DNA of 64,000 nucleotides from CAWBRT01 sp963832785 (GCA_963832785.1 CAWHVF010000007.1:310001-374000); one strand, 5' to 3'. Counted from the first letter of the stretch, positions 41,351 to 50,201 are shown. Notes: generated by a model not told the origin, from the sequence alone. Translations and numbers: made by a program.

Positions 41351-42151
41351 CACTCAGCTCCTGCATCGGCCTACACGGGGCGAGGCCCGTTTCGACTTAT
41401 AGCCACCTGCGCGAGTCACGAGAAGCTGCATTTGGCGTGGGTCACGCCTCGTCCATTCTGAACTCTTGTGGCACTGACTCGGCTATTGTGCCCGCAAACG
41501 AACGAGAGCGACTATAGAGGCTGCGGAAAAACAGGTTTCAGATATGGCAAGGCTACAAGGTCTTGTTTGGTGCTCTTATAGTGCCACATTTCATAGCGCC
41601 TCGCTTGTTGCTTCGGCGCGTTTTTCCGCAGCCTGTATAACCGCTAAAATCACGGATTCCGAAAAACGGTTGGCCAAGAGTCACGGAGTCAGCAAGCGCC
41701 TGTATAGGTTCGGGAACTCAAAATTCCGTGACTGCTAGGTGAATTGCATATTCCATCAGGAAAGCAGAGAGGCCGAACAGGACAACGCGGAAGCAACTCG
41801 GAGTTGAGAGCGGACAAGTGACAGAAGAGCCCTCTCGAATTGTAGACGAACAGCCGGAAGCTTGTGCTGCTGCACTGCTCCCCAGCTGGTCTTCTAACTG
41901 CCATGAAAGTAAGATGCTGAAACTCTTGCGAGTTTTAGCTTTTAGGCAGCATCACCCTTGCTGCTCGCCAGCAGGTTGGAGCGGGTGGCGAACCACGCGG
42001 GCAATGCTTATAATCGCTACTCGTGTGACAATACAGAGGGTCAAACTAAACAATAGTTTCGACTCAATCACCCCAGTCGGGATTAGGTGCTGCTGGCCGC
42101 ATCGCGATCCCCTTGACTCGCCGTCACAAACGTGAGCGGCAGACCTATATC
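41351..42151. other. 800-base gap holding a MITE-like repeat
   Basis: No gene recognised. Apart from the inverted-repeat element at 41518-41634 there are only short frames without start signals. A TATAAT at about 42009 has no -35 partner. Confidence 0.4.
41518..41634. mobile_element. MITE-like element with 15-base terminal inverted repeats
   Basis: AGGCTGCGGAAAAAC (41518-41532) and GTTTTTCCGCAGCCT (41620-41634) are perfect inverted repeats bounding 117 bases with no coding. TATA lies one base outside each end, a possible target duplication. The ends resemble those of IS5/IS1182-type elements. Only one copy was seen in the window. Confidence 0.6.
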
Positions 42152-42943
42152 TTACAGATCTGAATTACCAGTCCAGTTTTTCTCCGGCCCGCCCAATTCC
42201 CTCGACAGCCTTCTGGCTGCCTCCAAAACGGTGTGCGCCAGCGCTTGCAGATCTGAGCGCTGTAAACGAGTGATTGGTCCCGTAATGCCCATTGCTCCCA
42301 GGAGCCGGCCCTCAGGGCCGAAAACCGGCGCCGCAACGGCCGCGGTTTCGGGATCCCGCTCGCCGAACGACGTGGCATAGCCTCGCTTGCGAACCTCGTC
42401 GTAGTGCGGTGTCTGCGCCTCTTCGCTAAAGGCCATCAGCACGTGGCCGCTTGCGCCCCGGTCGATGGCCAGACTGTCTCCCTCTTCTACATGGTAGCGT
42501 ATCGGTGCCGAAGACTCGTGCCGGAACAGACAAATACGCCGGCTGCCCTCCCGGACGTGGAAGAAGGACGTCTCCTGCGTATCTCTGGCTAGTCGTTCGA
42601 GCACCGGACGAACATAGTCGCCGAGAGCGAAGCTCTCGCGATAGATCACGCCGAGGCGCAATGGCATGCTGCCGAGCCGGAACTGTCCATCGGCCCCGCG
42701 CCACAGATAACCGAAGCGGATGAGCGATCCGGAAAGCCGCAGAACCGTGCTTGGGTTGAGGCCCGTACGCCGGGCAAGCTCCGCCAGCGAGAGAAAGGGC
42801 CGCTCGTGGGTAAACGCACCCAGAAGCGACAGTGCGCGCTCGACCGCTTCGACCTTGTGCGCCATAGCAGCGCTCTCCGGATCGTGACGCTCTCCCCGGG
42901 AAGATGGCCTGCCGCGCCTGGCGGCTGGTATGGCATCCGTCAT
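42152..42943 (-). CDS. IclR-family transcriptional regulator
   Basis: A 263-residue product with an N-terminal basic tail (~1-25), the IclR winged helix (~30-85: AVERALSLLGAFTHERPFLS, LAELARRTGLNPSTVLRLSG) and the C-terminal effector domain (~100-255: LARDTQETSFFHVREGSRRI, GASGHVLMAFSEE, FGERDPETAAVAAPVFGPEG). It should repress or activate the divergent lyase - CoA transferase - MFS genes and itself through the palindrome at 43020. The ligand is probably the acid substrate of that pathway. An internal start (MAHKVEAVERAL) is possible. Confidence 0.9.
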   Translation of the reverse strand: MTDAIPAARRGRPSSRGERHDPESAAMAHKVEAVERALSLLGAFTHERPFLSLAELARRTGLNPSTVLRLSGSLIRFGYLWRGADGQFRLGSMPLRLGVIYRESFALGDYVRPVLERLARDTQETSFFHVREGSRRICLFRHESSAPIRYHVEEGDSLAIDRGASGHVLMAFSEEAQTPHYDEVRKRGYATSFGERDPETAAVAAPVFGPEGRLLGAMGITGPITRLQRSDLQALAHTVLEAARRLSRELGGPEKNWTGNSDL

Positions 42944-42970
42944 GGTGCCCTCTCGAGCGAAAAATTCTCC

Positions 42971-42999
42971 TTGACAAACAGCCCCAATTTACCAAAGAT
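42971..42999 (+). promoter_or_regulatory. possible promoter for the lyase operon
   Basis: TTGACA at 42971-42976, 17 bases, AAAGAT at 42994-42999 as a weak -10. It would start transcription near 43007, just upstream of the IclR-type palindrome, which would then block elongation or overlap initiation. Confidence 0.35.
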
Positions 43000-43019
43000 G
43001 TGCCCAAGATTTTTATCCT

Positions 43020-43036
43020 GTAGAAATAATTTCTAC
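43020..43036. promoter_or_regulatory. IclR-type operator palindrome
   Basis: GTAGAAATAATTTCTAC: perfect 7-base arms around a 3-base centre. The inner TAGAAATAATTTCTA keeps the form of the known IclR site TGGAAATNATTTCCA with one symmetric change per arm. It lies between the divergent iclR-like gene and the lyase gene. Confidence 0.7.
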
Positions 43037-43158
43037 GGTACGGAATTAAAGCGGACACTCCGGTCAGGCGTACTGGCCTTCAGCCGGGGTCCCCAGCCAA
43101 GCCCGATTCTGGCTTGCGGTTGGGAGATCGGCACTGCGCGTCCTGCAGGAAAGGAAAT

Positions 43159-44118
43159 ATGGCGAACACTCCTAAACAGGTTGAGATTTACGAAGAAGGA
43201 CCTCGGGAAGGTTTTCAGATCGAACCGGGGCCGATTCCCACTGCCGACAAGATCAAGCTGATCGAAGCTCTGGCTGAAACGGGGCTGCGGCACATCCAGG
43301 TCTGTTCTTTCGTCAATCCCCGCGTGGTTCCGGGTTGGGCGGATGCCGACGAGGTAGTAGCCAATTTTCGGGCCATTCCCGAAGTACACTACAGCGCCCT
43401 CTGGTTCAACGCGAAGGGACTGGAACGTGCACTTGCCTTTCGGAACAAGCTCTCCCTCTACGGCTCGATTTCTCTAACCGCCTCCGATGCATTTACCCGC
43501 AAGAACCTCCATCGAAGCCACGACGAGAACCTCGACGCTATGCGGGAGCTGACGCGGACCCATCTGAATGCCGCTGTCCCGGTCCATCGCGTCAGCGTGA
43601 TGGCGGCGTTTGGGTGCAATTACCAGGGCGACGTCATGCCGGCCCAGGTGGTCCGCACCATTGAAGAAGGGATGGCCATCGCGGCGGAAACGGGGGCTAA
43701 GATCACCGAGCTGTTGCTTGCCGACAGCATGGGCTGGGCCGCACCTCACCGCATGGAATGCGTACTCGGAGAAGTGCGCAGCCGCTGGCCGGACATCCAG
43801 CTTCGCTTGCACCTGCATGACACGCGCGGCCTTGCCGTGGCCAATGCTTTGGTCGCTTTGCGGATGGGCGTGGCGCGCTTCGATGCCACCGCAGGCGGCC
43901 TGGGCGGCTGCCCGTTTGCCGGCCAGAAAGGGGCAGCGGGAAATATCTGCACTGAGGAATTGGTCCTGCTCTGCGAAGAGATGGGCATTGAAACCGGAAT
44001 CGACCTCGATGCCCTGATCGAGGTGGGACGGTTCGCGGAAAAGACCGTCGGCCACACGTTGCCGAGCGAATTGATCCACGCGAACAGCCTGAACGCCATG
44101 CGGCGGAGGAGTGCCTGA
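43159..44118 (+). CDS. hydroxymethylglutaryl-CoA lyase-family enzyme
   Basis: ATG at 43159 with AAAGGAAA directly upstream; the frame opens at 43114. The 319-residue product is a DRE-TIM metallolyase: EEGPREGFQIEPGPI near the start in place of DG-x-R-D/E-G, VCSFVNPRVVPGWADADEVV, LHLHDTRGLAVANALVAL with the metal His pair, and the active-site loop GLGGCPFAGQKGAAGNICTE, which contains the catalytic Cys. Enzymes of this type split HMG-CoA or citramalyl-CoA-like thioesters. The stop TGA is followed at once by the ATG of the CoA transferase, so acid activation and cleavage are coupled. The exact substrate is not readable. Confidence 0.86.
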   Translation: MANTPKQVEIYEEGPREGFQIEPGPIPTADKIKLIEALAETGLRHIQVCSFVNPRVVPGWADADEVVANFRAIPEVHYSALWFNAKGLERALAFRNKLSLYGSISLTASDAFTRKNLHRSHDENLDAMRELTRTHLNAAVPVHRVSVMAAFGCNYQGDVMPAQVVRTIEEGMAIAAETGAKITELLLADSMGWAAPHRMECVLGEVRSRWPDIQLRLHLHDTRGLAVANALVALRMGVARFDATAGGLGGCPFAGQKGAAGNICTEELVLLCEEMGIETGIDLDALIEVGRFAEKTVGHTLPSELIHANSLNAMRRRSA

Positions 44119-45357
44119 ATGCCAACCACACTGCTTGCCGGACTGCGCGTCTTGGAATTCACCCACATGATCATGGGACCCACGGCGGGCCTGCTGCTGG
44201 CTGATCTCGGCGCCGACGTGGTTAAAGTAGAGCCGACGGAGGGAGACCATACGCGCCGGCTTATCGGCATCGGATCGGGATTCTTCGCCGCCATGAATCG
44301 CAACAAGCGTTCCCTCGCGCTCGACTTGAAGAGTGTCGAAGGCCAGGCGGTACTGCGCCGCTTGATACCCGGAACCGACGTGGTGATGGAGAATTATGGA
44401 CCCGGCACGATCGAGCGCCTGGGCTGCGGCTATGAGCAACTGGCTCCCTTGAACGAAAGGCTCATTTATCTCGCCCTGAAAGGCTACCTTGCCGGCCCAT
44501 ACGAGCACCGGCCGGCGCTGGACGAGGTAGTGGAATTCCATACCGGCCTCGCCTACATGACAGGGCCGCCGGGCCGTCCGCTGCGCGCGGGCGCCTCGGT
44601 CATCGACATTATGGGCGGCATGTTCGGTGTGATCGGCGTCATGGCGGCGTTGCGCGAACGCGAGCGCACGGGCAAGGGGCAGCGTGTCGGAAGTGCTTTA
44701 TTCGAGAGCTCTGCTTTCCTGATGTCCACGCACATGGCCGCTATTGCGGCTACCGGCCAGGACGTGCCACCGTTCCCGGCAAGGGCTGGTACCTGGGCGA
44801 TTTTCCATGTCTTTGAGGCGGCAGACGGCCAGATTTTCGTGGGCGTAACGAGTGATCAGCAATGGACCCGGTTTGTGAAAGAGTTCGCGCTTGAAGCATT
44901 GGCCGCCGATCCCCGGCTCGCAACCAATGCCATGCGCGTGCACGAGCGGGAGTGGTTGATCCCCGCGCTACAAGAGGTTTTTGGCAAGCTCACCACTGCC
45001 GACGCAACGCAACGTTGCGAGCGGGCCAACATTTCATGGGCGCCTGTCGGCAAGCCCGTCGACCTGTTCACCGATCCGCATCTGCTGGCTTCCGGCGGAC
45101 TGCTTGATGTCCTCGTACCCCGTCTCGGCACACAGGAATATATAAGCACCGGCATTCCTGCCCTGCCGCTGGAGTTCGGCGTACCTCGTCAACGCCCGGG
45201 TCTGACCGCGCAACCGCCACGACTGGGTGAACACAGCCGGGCGGTACTGGCGGAAGCAGGTTTCACACCGGCAGAGATCGAGACGCTCTGCGCACAAGGG
45301 ACCGTCGTGAGCGGTAGCGAGGAAAAAGACAAACAGGTCACGGGTACCCACGCATAA
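44119..45357 (+). CDS. family III CoA transferase (CaiB/BaiF)
   Basis: The 412-residue product starts MPTTLLAGLRVLEFTHMIMG and has the family order: GPTAGLLLADLGADVVKVEP, GFFAAMNRNKRSLALDLKS, VVMENYGPGTIERLG, and the Asp nucleophile region ALDEVVEFHTGLAYMTGPPG. A C-terminal part has ANISWAPVGKPVDLFTDPHL. It moves CoA from a donor such as succinyl-CoA to a carboxylic acid, which the lyase encoded just upstream would then cleave. ATG follows the previous stop without a gap; GGAGGAG in the lyase gene serves as ribosome site. The operon continues to an MFS carrier 250 bases on. Confidence 0.9.
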   Translation: MPTTLLAGLRVLEFTHMIMGPTAGLLLADLGADVVKVEPTEGDHTRRLIGIGSGFFAAMNRNKRSLALDLKSVEGQAVLRRLIPGTDVVMENYGPGTIERLGCGYEQLAPLNERLIYLALKGYLAGPYEHRPALDEVVEFHTGLAYMTGPPGRPLRAGASVIDIMGGMFGVIGVMAALRERERTGKGQRVGSALFESSAFLMSTHMAAIAATGQDVPPFPARAGTWAIFHVFEAADGQIFVGVTSDQQWTRFVKEFALEALAADPRLATNAMRVHEREWLIPALQEVFGKLTTADATQRCERANISWAPVGKPVDLFTDPHLLASGGLLDVLVPRLGTQEYISTGIPALPLEFGVPRQRPGLTAQPPRLGEHSRAVLAEAGFTPAEIETLCAQGTVVSGSEEKDKQVTGTHA

Positions 45358-45608
45358 CCGCCGGCTGCCGGTCGTTGGCAAGAAAGCGGCCATATGCCCT
45401 CGGCAAGAATCTTGCCAAAGACCAACGACCAAACACCAGCGACGAACAGCTAGCGGCCAGACCACGGGACCAAGGAGCTTATTCTGAATCACCGCAATAC
45501 TCTCAGAGATGAGAACGGGAGCGGTCTGAAAGCTCCCATTCAGCAAGCGAGCTATTTGGTATAGGTAGATTGCGACGTAAGACCGACCTGCGAGCAGGAG
45601 AGGATGCG

Positions 45609-46886
45609 ATGTTGGATAACTGGCAAGTCCGCAACAAAACGTTACTGAGCCTCTGGCTGATCAACATTGTCGCCTATCTGGACCGGGCCAACTTCAATGT
45701 GGCCGCGCCCTACATCGCGAAAGCGCTCCATCTGAACCATGGCCAGATCGGGATGATCATGAGCGCCTTCATGCTGGGATATGCATGGCTGCAGGTGTTC
45801 GGCGGCATTCTGGCCGACCGCATCGGCGTACGCAAGACATTAGTGCTGGCGATCTCCTGGTGGACGGCATTTACCGTGGCGACCGGCTTTGCGACCGGCT
45901 TCGTGAGCCTGGTGGTGATCCGCTTCATCTTCGGCTCCGGTGAAGCCTGTCTGCCGCCCGCCGCTTACAAGACGGTGTCGTTGTGGTTCCCGAAGAAGGA
46001 GCGTCTTCGCGCCAACTCGCTCATGTTGGGTGCAACCGCCCTGGCGCCTGCAATCGCTCCTCTGATCGTGGTGTGGTTCCTGCAGGCGCTTGGCTGGAAA
46101 GGCATGTTCTACGCCTTCGGCGTTCCCGGCGCCATCATGGCGTGGATCATCTGGAAGAACCTGTACGATTATCCCGCTGATCACCCGAAGATCAGCAAGC
46201 AAGAGCTGGCGGAGATCTACGACGGTCGCCCCCCTGCCGCCCAGATGCCGAAGATGTCCCTCTGGGACGCCTGCCGTGTTCCCGGACTGCTGCTTCTCAG
46301 CATGATCTACCTTATCTACGACATTACGTACTGGGGGTTTTTCTCCTGGCTGCCGTCCTATCTAGTCAATGTCCGTAAGTTCGCCATGCTAAAGATGGGC
46401 ATTTACGCATCGCTGCCCTTCCTGGCCGGCTTCATCGGTCTTATGCTCGCTAACGCGATCGGAACCAGGATCTTCCGCCGCAACAAGCGCGTTTTTCTGA
46501 GCTCGATCTGGGTGATCGGTTCGGCGTCCATGTACTTTGCCTATGCCGCCAGTAGCCCGGAGGTATGTATCGCATTCTTGTCGGTGACCGCCGGCTGCGG
46601 CATTTATATGAGTCTGGGGCCGTTCTGGGCGCTGGTGACGGAGACCATGCCGAGCGAGGCGATGGGCTTCCTGAGTTCCGTCGTGAATGGAGCGGGCAAG
46701 GTCGGTGGAGCGATGGCTCCGGCCGCGATCGGTTTTCTCATCAACTGGTCAGGCGGAAGCTATGGCGCCGGCTTCGCCCTGATGGAAGCTTGTCTGATGG
46801 TATGTGCCGTCCTGGTGCTGTTCTTTCGCGAGATGCCCCAGCAAACCCGTCTCAGTACAGCAACAGCCGCGGGCGCGTCGAAATAG
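45609..46886 (+). CDS. MFS carboxylate transporter
   Basis: ATG at 45609 with GGAGAGG upstream; the frame opens at 45570. The 425-residue protein has about 12 helices, starting VRNKTLLSLWLINIVAYLDR, with ANFNVAAPYIAKAL, GGILADRIGVRKTLV (the loop 2-3 signature) and RFIFGSGEACLPPAAYKTVS. It belongs to the sugar-acid/anion carriers. As third gene after the CoA transferase it probably imports the acid that the cassette breaks down. No partial domain or frameshift was seen. Confidence 0.87.
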   Translation: MLDNWQVRNKTLLSLWLINIVAYLDRANFNVAAPYIAKALHLNHGQIGMIMSAFMLGYAWLQVFGGILADRIGVRKTLVLAISWWTAFTVATGFATGFVSLVVIRFIFGSGEACLPPAAYKTVSLWFPKKERLRANSLMLGATALAPAIAPLIVVWFLQALGWKGMFYAFGVPGAIMAWIIWKNLYDYPADHPKISKQELAEIYDGRPPAAQMPKMSLWDACRVPGLLLLSMIYLIYDITYWGFFSWLPSYLVNVRKFAMLKMGIYASLPFLAGFIGLMLANAIGTRIFRRNKRVFLSSIWVIGSASMYFAYAASSPEVCIAFLSVTAGCGIYMSLGPFWALVTETMPSEAMGFLSSVVNGAGKVGGAMAPAAIGFLINWSGGSYGAGFALMEACLMVCAVLVLFFREMPQQTRLSTATAAGASK

Positions 46887-47434
46887 CGACGTCGGAGCTG
46901 TGAGCGGAGTTCTGGGAAGTTAGAGCGGCTCCGGCATCTCGCGAACACCAACAGGCAGGGTAGACAGGTTGTCAAGACCGCTTGTTTCTTTCGCTCACGG
47001 CTTGCTCTGATCTCGAGAACTGTGGTTGCGCGGGGGTTGCGGATTCTGCCGTGTTTTGCTGCGTTCTTCCGAGCTAAGTTGTTGATCTCCTTTGGAATCA
47101 GTGGGTTTCCGAGAACTACGAATCAGTAGGTCGGGAGTTCGAATCTTTCTGGGCGCGCCATTTAACCTTAATCCGCTGAATGATTTACTTCGCCTCTCTT
47201 TTTGTCCTTTCTGATAGCTGGTTTTCGTGGTGACCACCATGGGGTGCCCAGTTTTCAAAAAATGCCTCGGCGGAAAAATGAAGGGCTTCCCCCGGGGCAC
47301 CGTCGAGCTTTAAGATTTAGCGTCGATGCCTGATCTACGGTACTGTGGAACTGCTTTATCGGCTTGTGGCTGCGGCGATAAGGTACAAGGGGCACATCGT
47401 TCCGACATTTCAGCCGTGTTGGCGAGCGTTACAA
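46887..47434. other. region around the third att copy, upstream of cbiM
   Basis: About 550 bases. Contains the att copy at 47116 and otherwise nothing recognised. A leftward frame here reads RKIRTPDLLIRS, which is just the translation of the tRNA fragment. No cobalamin riboswitch or NikR-like palindrome was found before cbiM. Confidence 0.4.
47116..47156 (+). repeat. attachment site copy 3 (diverged)
   Basis: The first 31 bases match 11217-11247 exactly; over 41 bases there are two changes (CTCA to TTCT). The following GCCATT agrees with copy 2 (23986-23991), not with the tRNA. No tRNA 5' half precedes it. Confidence 0.88.
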
Positions 47435-48475
47435 ATGCATATTCCAGATGGATACCTGAGCCCCTCGACCTGCGCTACGCTCTACGCGCTCGCCGCCTCG
47501 GCCTGGTATTCGGCGCTGAAGCGGATCAAGGCGTTATGGTTGTCGCGGACGATTCCGCTGATCTCCGTCTTCGCCGCATTCTCCTTTGTAGTGATGATGT
47601 TCAATGTGCCACTGCCCGGCGGCACCAGCGGCCATGCTGTGGGGGTGGCAGTTGCGGCCATTGTCCTTGGCCCTTGGGGCTCCACGGTGGCTGTCTCTAT
47701 TGCGCTGGCCATTCAGGCGCTATTTTTTGGCGACGGCGGTATAACGACCTTGGGCGCCAACTGCTTTAATATGGCGGTTGTGGGCTCCTTTGTCGCCTGC
47801 TGGTCTTACCGTGCCATCTCCGGTTCTTCGGCCGAGAGCTCCCGGCGCCGGGTTGTGGCAGCCGCTGTGGCTGGCTATCTGGCAATCAACGCGGCTGCGT
47901 TCGTTACCGCCGTCGAATTCGGAATCCAGCCAACGTTATTCCACGATGCCAATGGAGCGCCACTCTACGCCCCTTATCCGCTGCACATTGCGATCCCGGC
48001 AATGATGATTGGGCATCTTACCTTGGCCGGACTCGCTGAAGGCTTCATTACCGGAGGCATGGTCTCTTACCTGCAAAAAGCCCACCCGAAATTGTTGCAG
48101 GGCGTAGCAGTTCCTGCGGCGGAGACTGGTGCTGCGCCTATCCCTCAGACTCCCGAAGCATTGCGCAAGTTATGGCTTACGGTGGCGCTGCTGATGATGG
48201 CTACGCCGCTCGGAATCCTGGCGGCTGGGACCGCTTGGGGAGAGTGGTCAACGGTCGAACTGGCGCAGCACCCCGCGCTGGCGTATGGCGTGCCCCTCGG
48301 ATTGCGGAGGTTGTCATCCATCTGGACTGCACCGTTTCCGGCTTACGCCCCGGCATTCATCAAAAGCCAGTTCTTCGGGTATTTGCTCTCGGCCATGTTT
48401 GGCGTGGGCCTTCTCTTGAGCGCATCGCTGGTTTCCGCTGCCTTGGCGAGAAGGCGCAAGACAGGCGGCAGTTGA
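47435..48475 (+). CDS. cbiM: CbiM-type cobalt/nickel ECF transporter S component
   Basis: ATG at 47435 is chosen because MHIPDGYLSP is the family start, in which the N-terminal Met-His coordinates the metal; the frame opens at 47345. The 346-residue protein has the CbiM core (FNVPLPGGTSGHAVGVAVAA, GDGGITTLGANCFNMAVVGS, HIAIPAMMIGHLTLAGLAEG) and a C-terminal ~110-residue extension with two membrane segments and the phrase WTAPFPAYAPAF, like the CbiN/PDGLE module. It imports Co or Ni with CbiQ and CbiO. The stop overlaps the cbiQ start by one base. Confidence 0.92.
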   Translation: MHIPDGYLSPSTCATLYALAASAWYSALKRIKALWLSRTIPLISVFAAFSFVVMMFNVPLPGGTSGHAVGVAVAAIVLGPWGSTVAVSIALAIQALFFGDGGITTLGANCFNMAVVGSFVACWSYRAISGSSAESSRRRVVAAAVAGYLAINAAAFVTAVEFGIQPTLFHDANGAPLYAPYPLHIAIPAMMIGHLTLAGLAEGFITGGMVSYLQKAHPKLLQGVAVPAAETGAAPIPQTPEALRKLWLTVALLMMATPLGILAAGTAWGEWSTVELAQHPALAYGVPLGLRRLSSIWTAPFPAYAPAFIKSQFFGYLLSAMFGVGLLLSASLVSAALARRRKTGGS

Positions 48476-49287
48476 TGGCGCGGCAAGGTTTTATTGAACT
48501 CACGTTGCAAAGCTTCGCCCGGGCAATCTCACGGGCGCTGGTTTCGGAGCAGCTCGTCAAAGAACACGGCCTGCTGCAATCGCTGGATCCCCGGGTCCGG
48601 CTGCTCGGGGTGCTCTCGCTCGTACTCTCCGCCACCCTCAGCCGGCGCCTTCTGGTAGTACTGGCGTTATTCATTCTCGCGCTATTGATTTCGCTGGCGT
48701 CCCGAGTCAGACTCCGTTCACTTGTGGGCCGTGTATGGCTTGTCGCCTTCGGCTTCACCGGCTTCATTGCGCTTCCGGCAATTTTCACCACACCCGGAAC
48801 CGTGGCCTTCAGGACGGGTCCAATTGCGGCCTCGCAGCAGGGCCTCCTCACGGCTCTGCTGTTGGTTCTGCGGGTCGAGGCGGCAGTCACGTTGTCCACG
48901 GCGCTGGTTTTTTGCACCCGCTGGACTCACCTGCTAAAAGCTCTGCGGTCGCTCGGCGTGCCTTCCGAGGTTGTCGCCATGCTGGCTATGACGTATCGTT
49001 ACATCTTTCTTTTGATCGAAACAGCGAGCCAGATGTTCGAGTCGAGGCAGAGTCGGATTGTCGGCGACCTTAGGGCCACTGAGCAGCGCCGCCTGGCTGT
49101 GCGCACTGCCGGGGTCCTGTTTAGCAAAACCATTGACCTGAGTAACGATGTTTATCTGGCGATGCAGTCGCGAGGATTCCGTAGGGAGATGGAGCTGATT
49201 GCGGAATTCCACATGAAGCTCATCGACTATGCGGCACTGGCGTTATTCTTTCTCGCGGCCGGAATCTTCATCTTCCTGGGAAGGTAA
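48475..49287 (+). CDS. cbiQ: CbiQ-type ECF transporter transmembrane (T) component
   Basis: ATG at 48475 overlaps the cbiM TGA; the frame is open earlier without a start signal. The 270-residue product has SLDPRVRLLGVLSLVLSATL, several membrane segments and the T-component coupling motifs RSLGVPSEVVAMLAMTYRYI and AMQSRGF, which contact the ATPase. Sits between cbiM and cbiO in one operon. Chosen as cobalt/nickel rather than biotin type because of CbiM. Confidence 0.92.
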   Translation: MARQGFIELTLQSFARAISRALVSEQLVKEHGLLQSLDPRVRLLGVLSLVLSATLSRRLLVVLALFILALLISLASRVRLRSLVGRVWLVAFGFTGFIALPAIFTTPGTVAFRTGPIAASQQGLLTALLLVLRVEAAVTLSTALVFCTRWTHLLKALRSLGVPSEVVAMLAMTYRYIFLLIETASQMFESRQSRIVGDLRATEQRRLAVRTAGVLFSKTIDLSNDVYLAMQSRGFRREMELIAEFHMKLIDYAALALFFLAAGIFIFLGR

Positions 49288-49293
49288 CTGGAA

Positions 49294-50106
49294 TTGGCAT
49301 CACTCTTTGAGCTGCAGGACGTTTGCTTCGATTACGAGGGGGTTCCGGCGCTGCGCTCGCTGTCACTGAATGTGGAGCAGGGACAACGAATCGCACTGGT
49401 CGGCGCCAATGGCTCCGGGAAATCCACTCTGCTACGGCTATTGGACGCACTGTGTTTCCCAACTCGCGGCCAAGTTACTTTCTGCGGCGAGGTTCTTACG
49501 CAGAATCGCCTTCGCGATGACGCCTTCAGCGCTGTTTTCCGCCGGCGCGTAGCGCTTGTCTTTCAGAATCCCGATGTCCAACTGTTTAACCCGACCGTAT
49601 TCGATGAAGTCGCGTTTGGGCCGTTGCAACTCGGCCTGGCCAGACAAGAGGTGTTGCGCCGTGTGGCGGAAACGCTTCAGTTCATCGGAATTGACCATCT
49701 GAGGGACAGGCCTCCGTATCGGCTCTCTGGCGGCGAAAAGAAAAAGGTCGCTTTGGCGTCAGTACTGGTTATGCAGCCGGATGTGCTGCTACTGGACGAG
49801 CCAACGGCGGTGCTCGACCCCAAAAGTCAGAGCCAGGTGGTGGATCTGATCCAGGGGTGGAAGAACTCGCAGACCACAGTGGTCACAGCCACGCACCAGC
49901 TAGATCTGTTGGAAGACATCGCTGATGTAGTTTACGTCATGGACCAGGGGAATGTTATTGCGTCCGCCGTTCCTTCCGAAATCCTGGCAGACCGGAAGCT
50001 TCTTCTCCGCGCCAATCTCGTTCATGAGCACCGTCACTCGCATGGAGCGATTGTCCACTCCCACCCGCATGACCATCGGCACGAACACCCACATCACGAA
50101 CATTGA
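49294..50106 (+). CDS. cbiO: CbiO-type ECF transporter ATPase with histidine-rich tail
   Basis: TTG start at 49294, six bases after cbiQ. The 270-residue ABC ATPase has Walker A GANGSGKST, Q-loop FQNPDVQLF, signature RLSGGEKKKVALAS, Walker B VLLLDEPTA and the H-loop ATHQLDLL. The last ~28 residues are built mainly of His with Glu, Asp and Ser (HEHRHSHGAIVHSHPH and more), an uncommon addition that should bind Co or Ni in the cytoplasm, perhaps to sense or store the incoming metal. No cobalamin-synthesis genes follow; glcF converges on its 3' end. Confidence 0.93.
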   Translation: MASLFELQDVCFDYEGVPALRSLSLNVEQGQRIALVGANGSGKSTLLRLLDALCFPTRGQVTFCGEVLTQNRLRDDAFSAVFRRRVALVFQNPDVQLFNPTVFDEVAFGPLQLGLARQEVLRRVAETLQFIGIDHLRDRPPYRLSGGEKKKVALASVLVMQPDVLLLDEPTAVLDPKSQSQVVDLIQGWKNSQTTVVTATHQLDLLEDIADVVYVMDQGNVIASAVPSEILADRKLLLRANLVHEHRHSHGAIVHSHPHDHRHEHPHHEH

Positions 50107-50201
50107 TAAGGCTGCACCGCGTAGTGTCCGGCCCAGATACCAGCGCGCGAATTGGGTAGTAAATGCCAGTCTGCGTACAGCCAAGGCCTCTCCACTGAGT
50201 G

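Larger units (their letters stand above)
23945..47156. mobile_element. older tRNA-Arg island (about 23 kb), decayed
   Basis: Lies between the exact att copy at 23945 and a diverged copy (39 of 41) at 47116. Phage head-protein and recombinase remnants, an IS5-like relic, a MITE-like repeat and several gene fragments support an acquired, decaying region. There is no integrase. It carries intact catabolic genes, including an IclR-controlled cassette. The alternative is that only a part near each end is acquired and the third att copy is a chance leftover. Confidence 0.6.

Noticed and set aside
23945..47156. The tRNA-like sequences at 23945 and 47116 as tRNA genes
   Set aside because: They lack the 5' acceptor strand and D arm; they are attachment-site copies.
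46995..47300. Leftward frame reading RKIRTPDLLIRS
   Set aside because: This well-known phrase is just the translation of the reverse strand of a tRNA 3' end; not a protein.
47157..47434. Cobalamin or Ni/Co riboswitch upstream of cbiM
   Set aside because: No conserved B12-box or four-way-junction pattern could be matched in the 275 bases.
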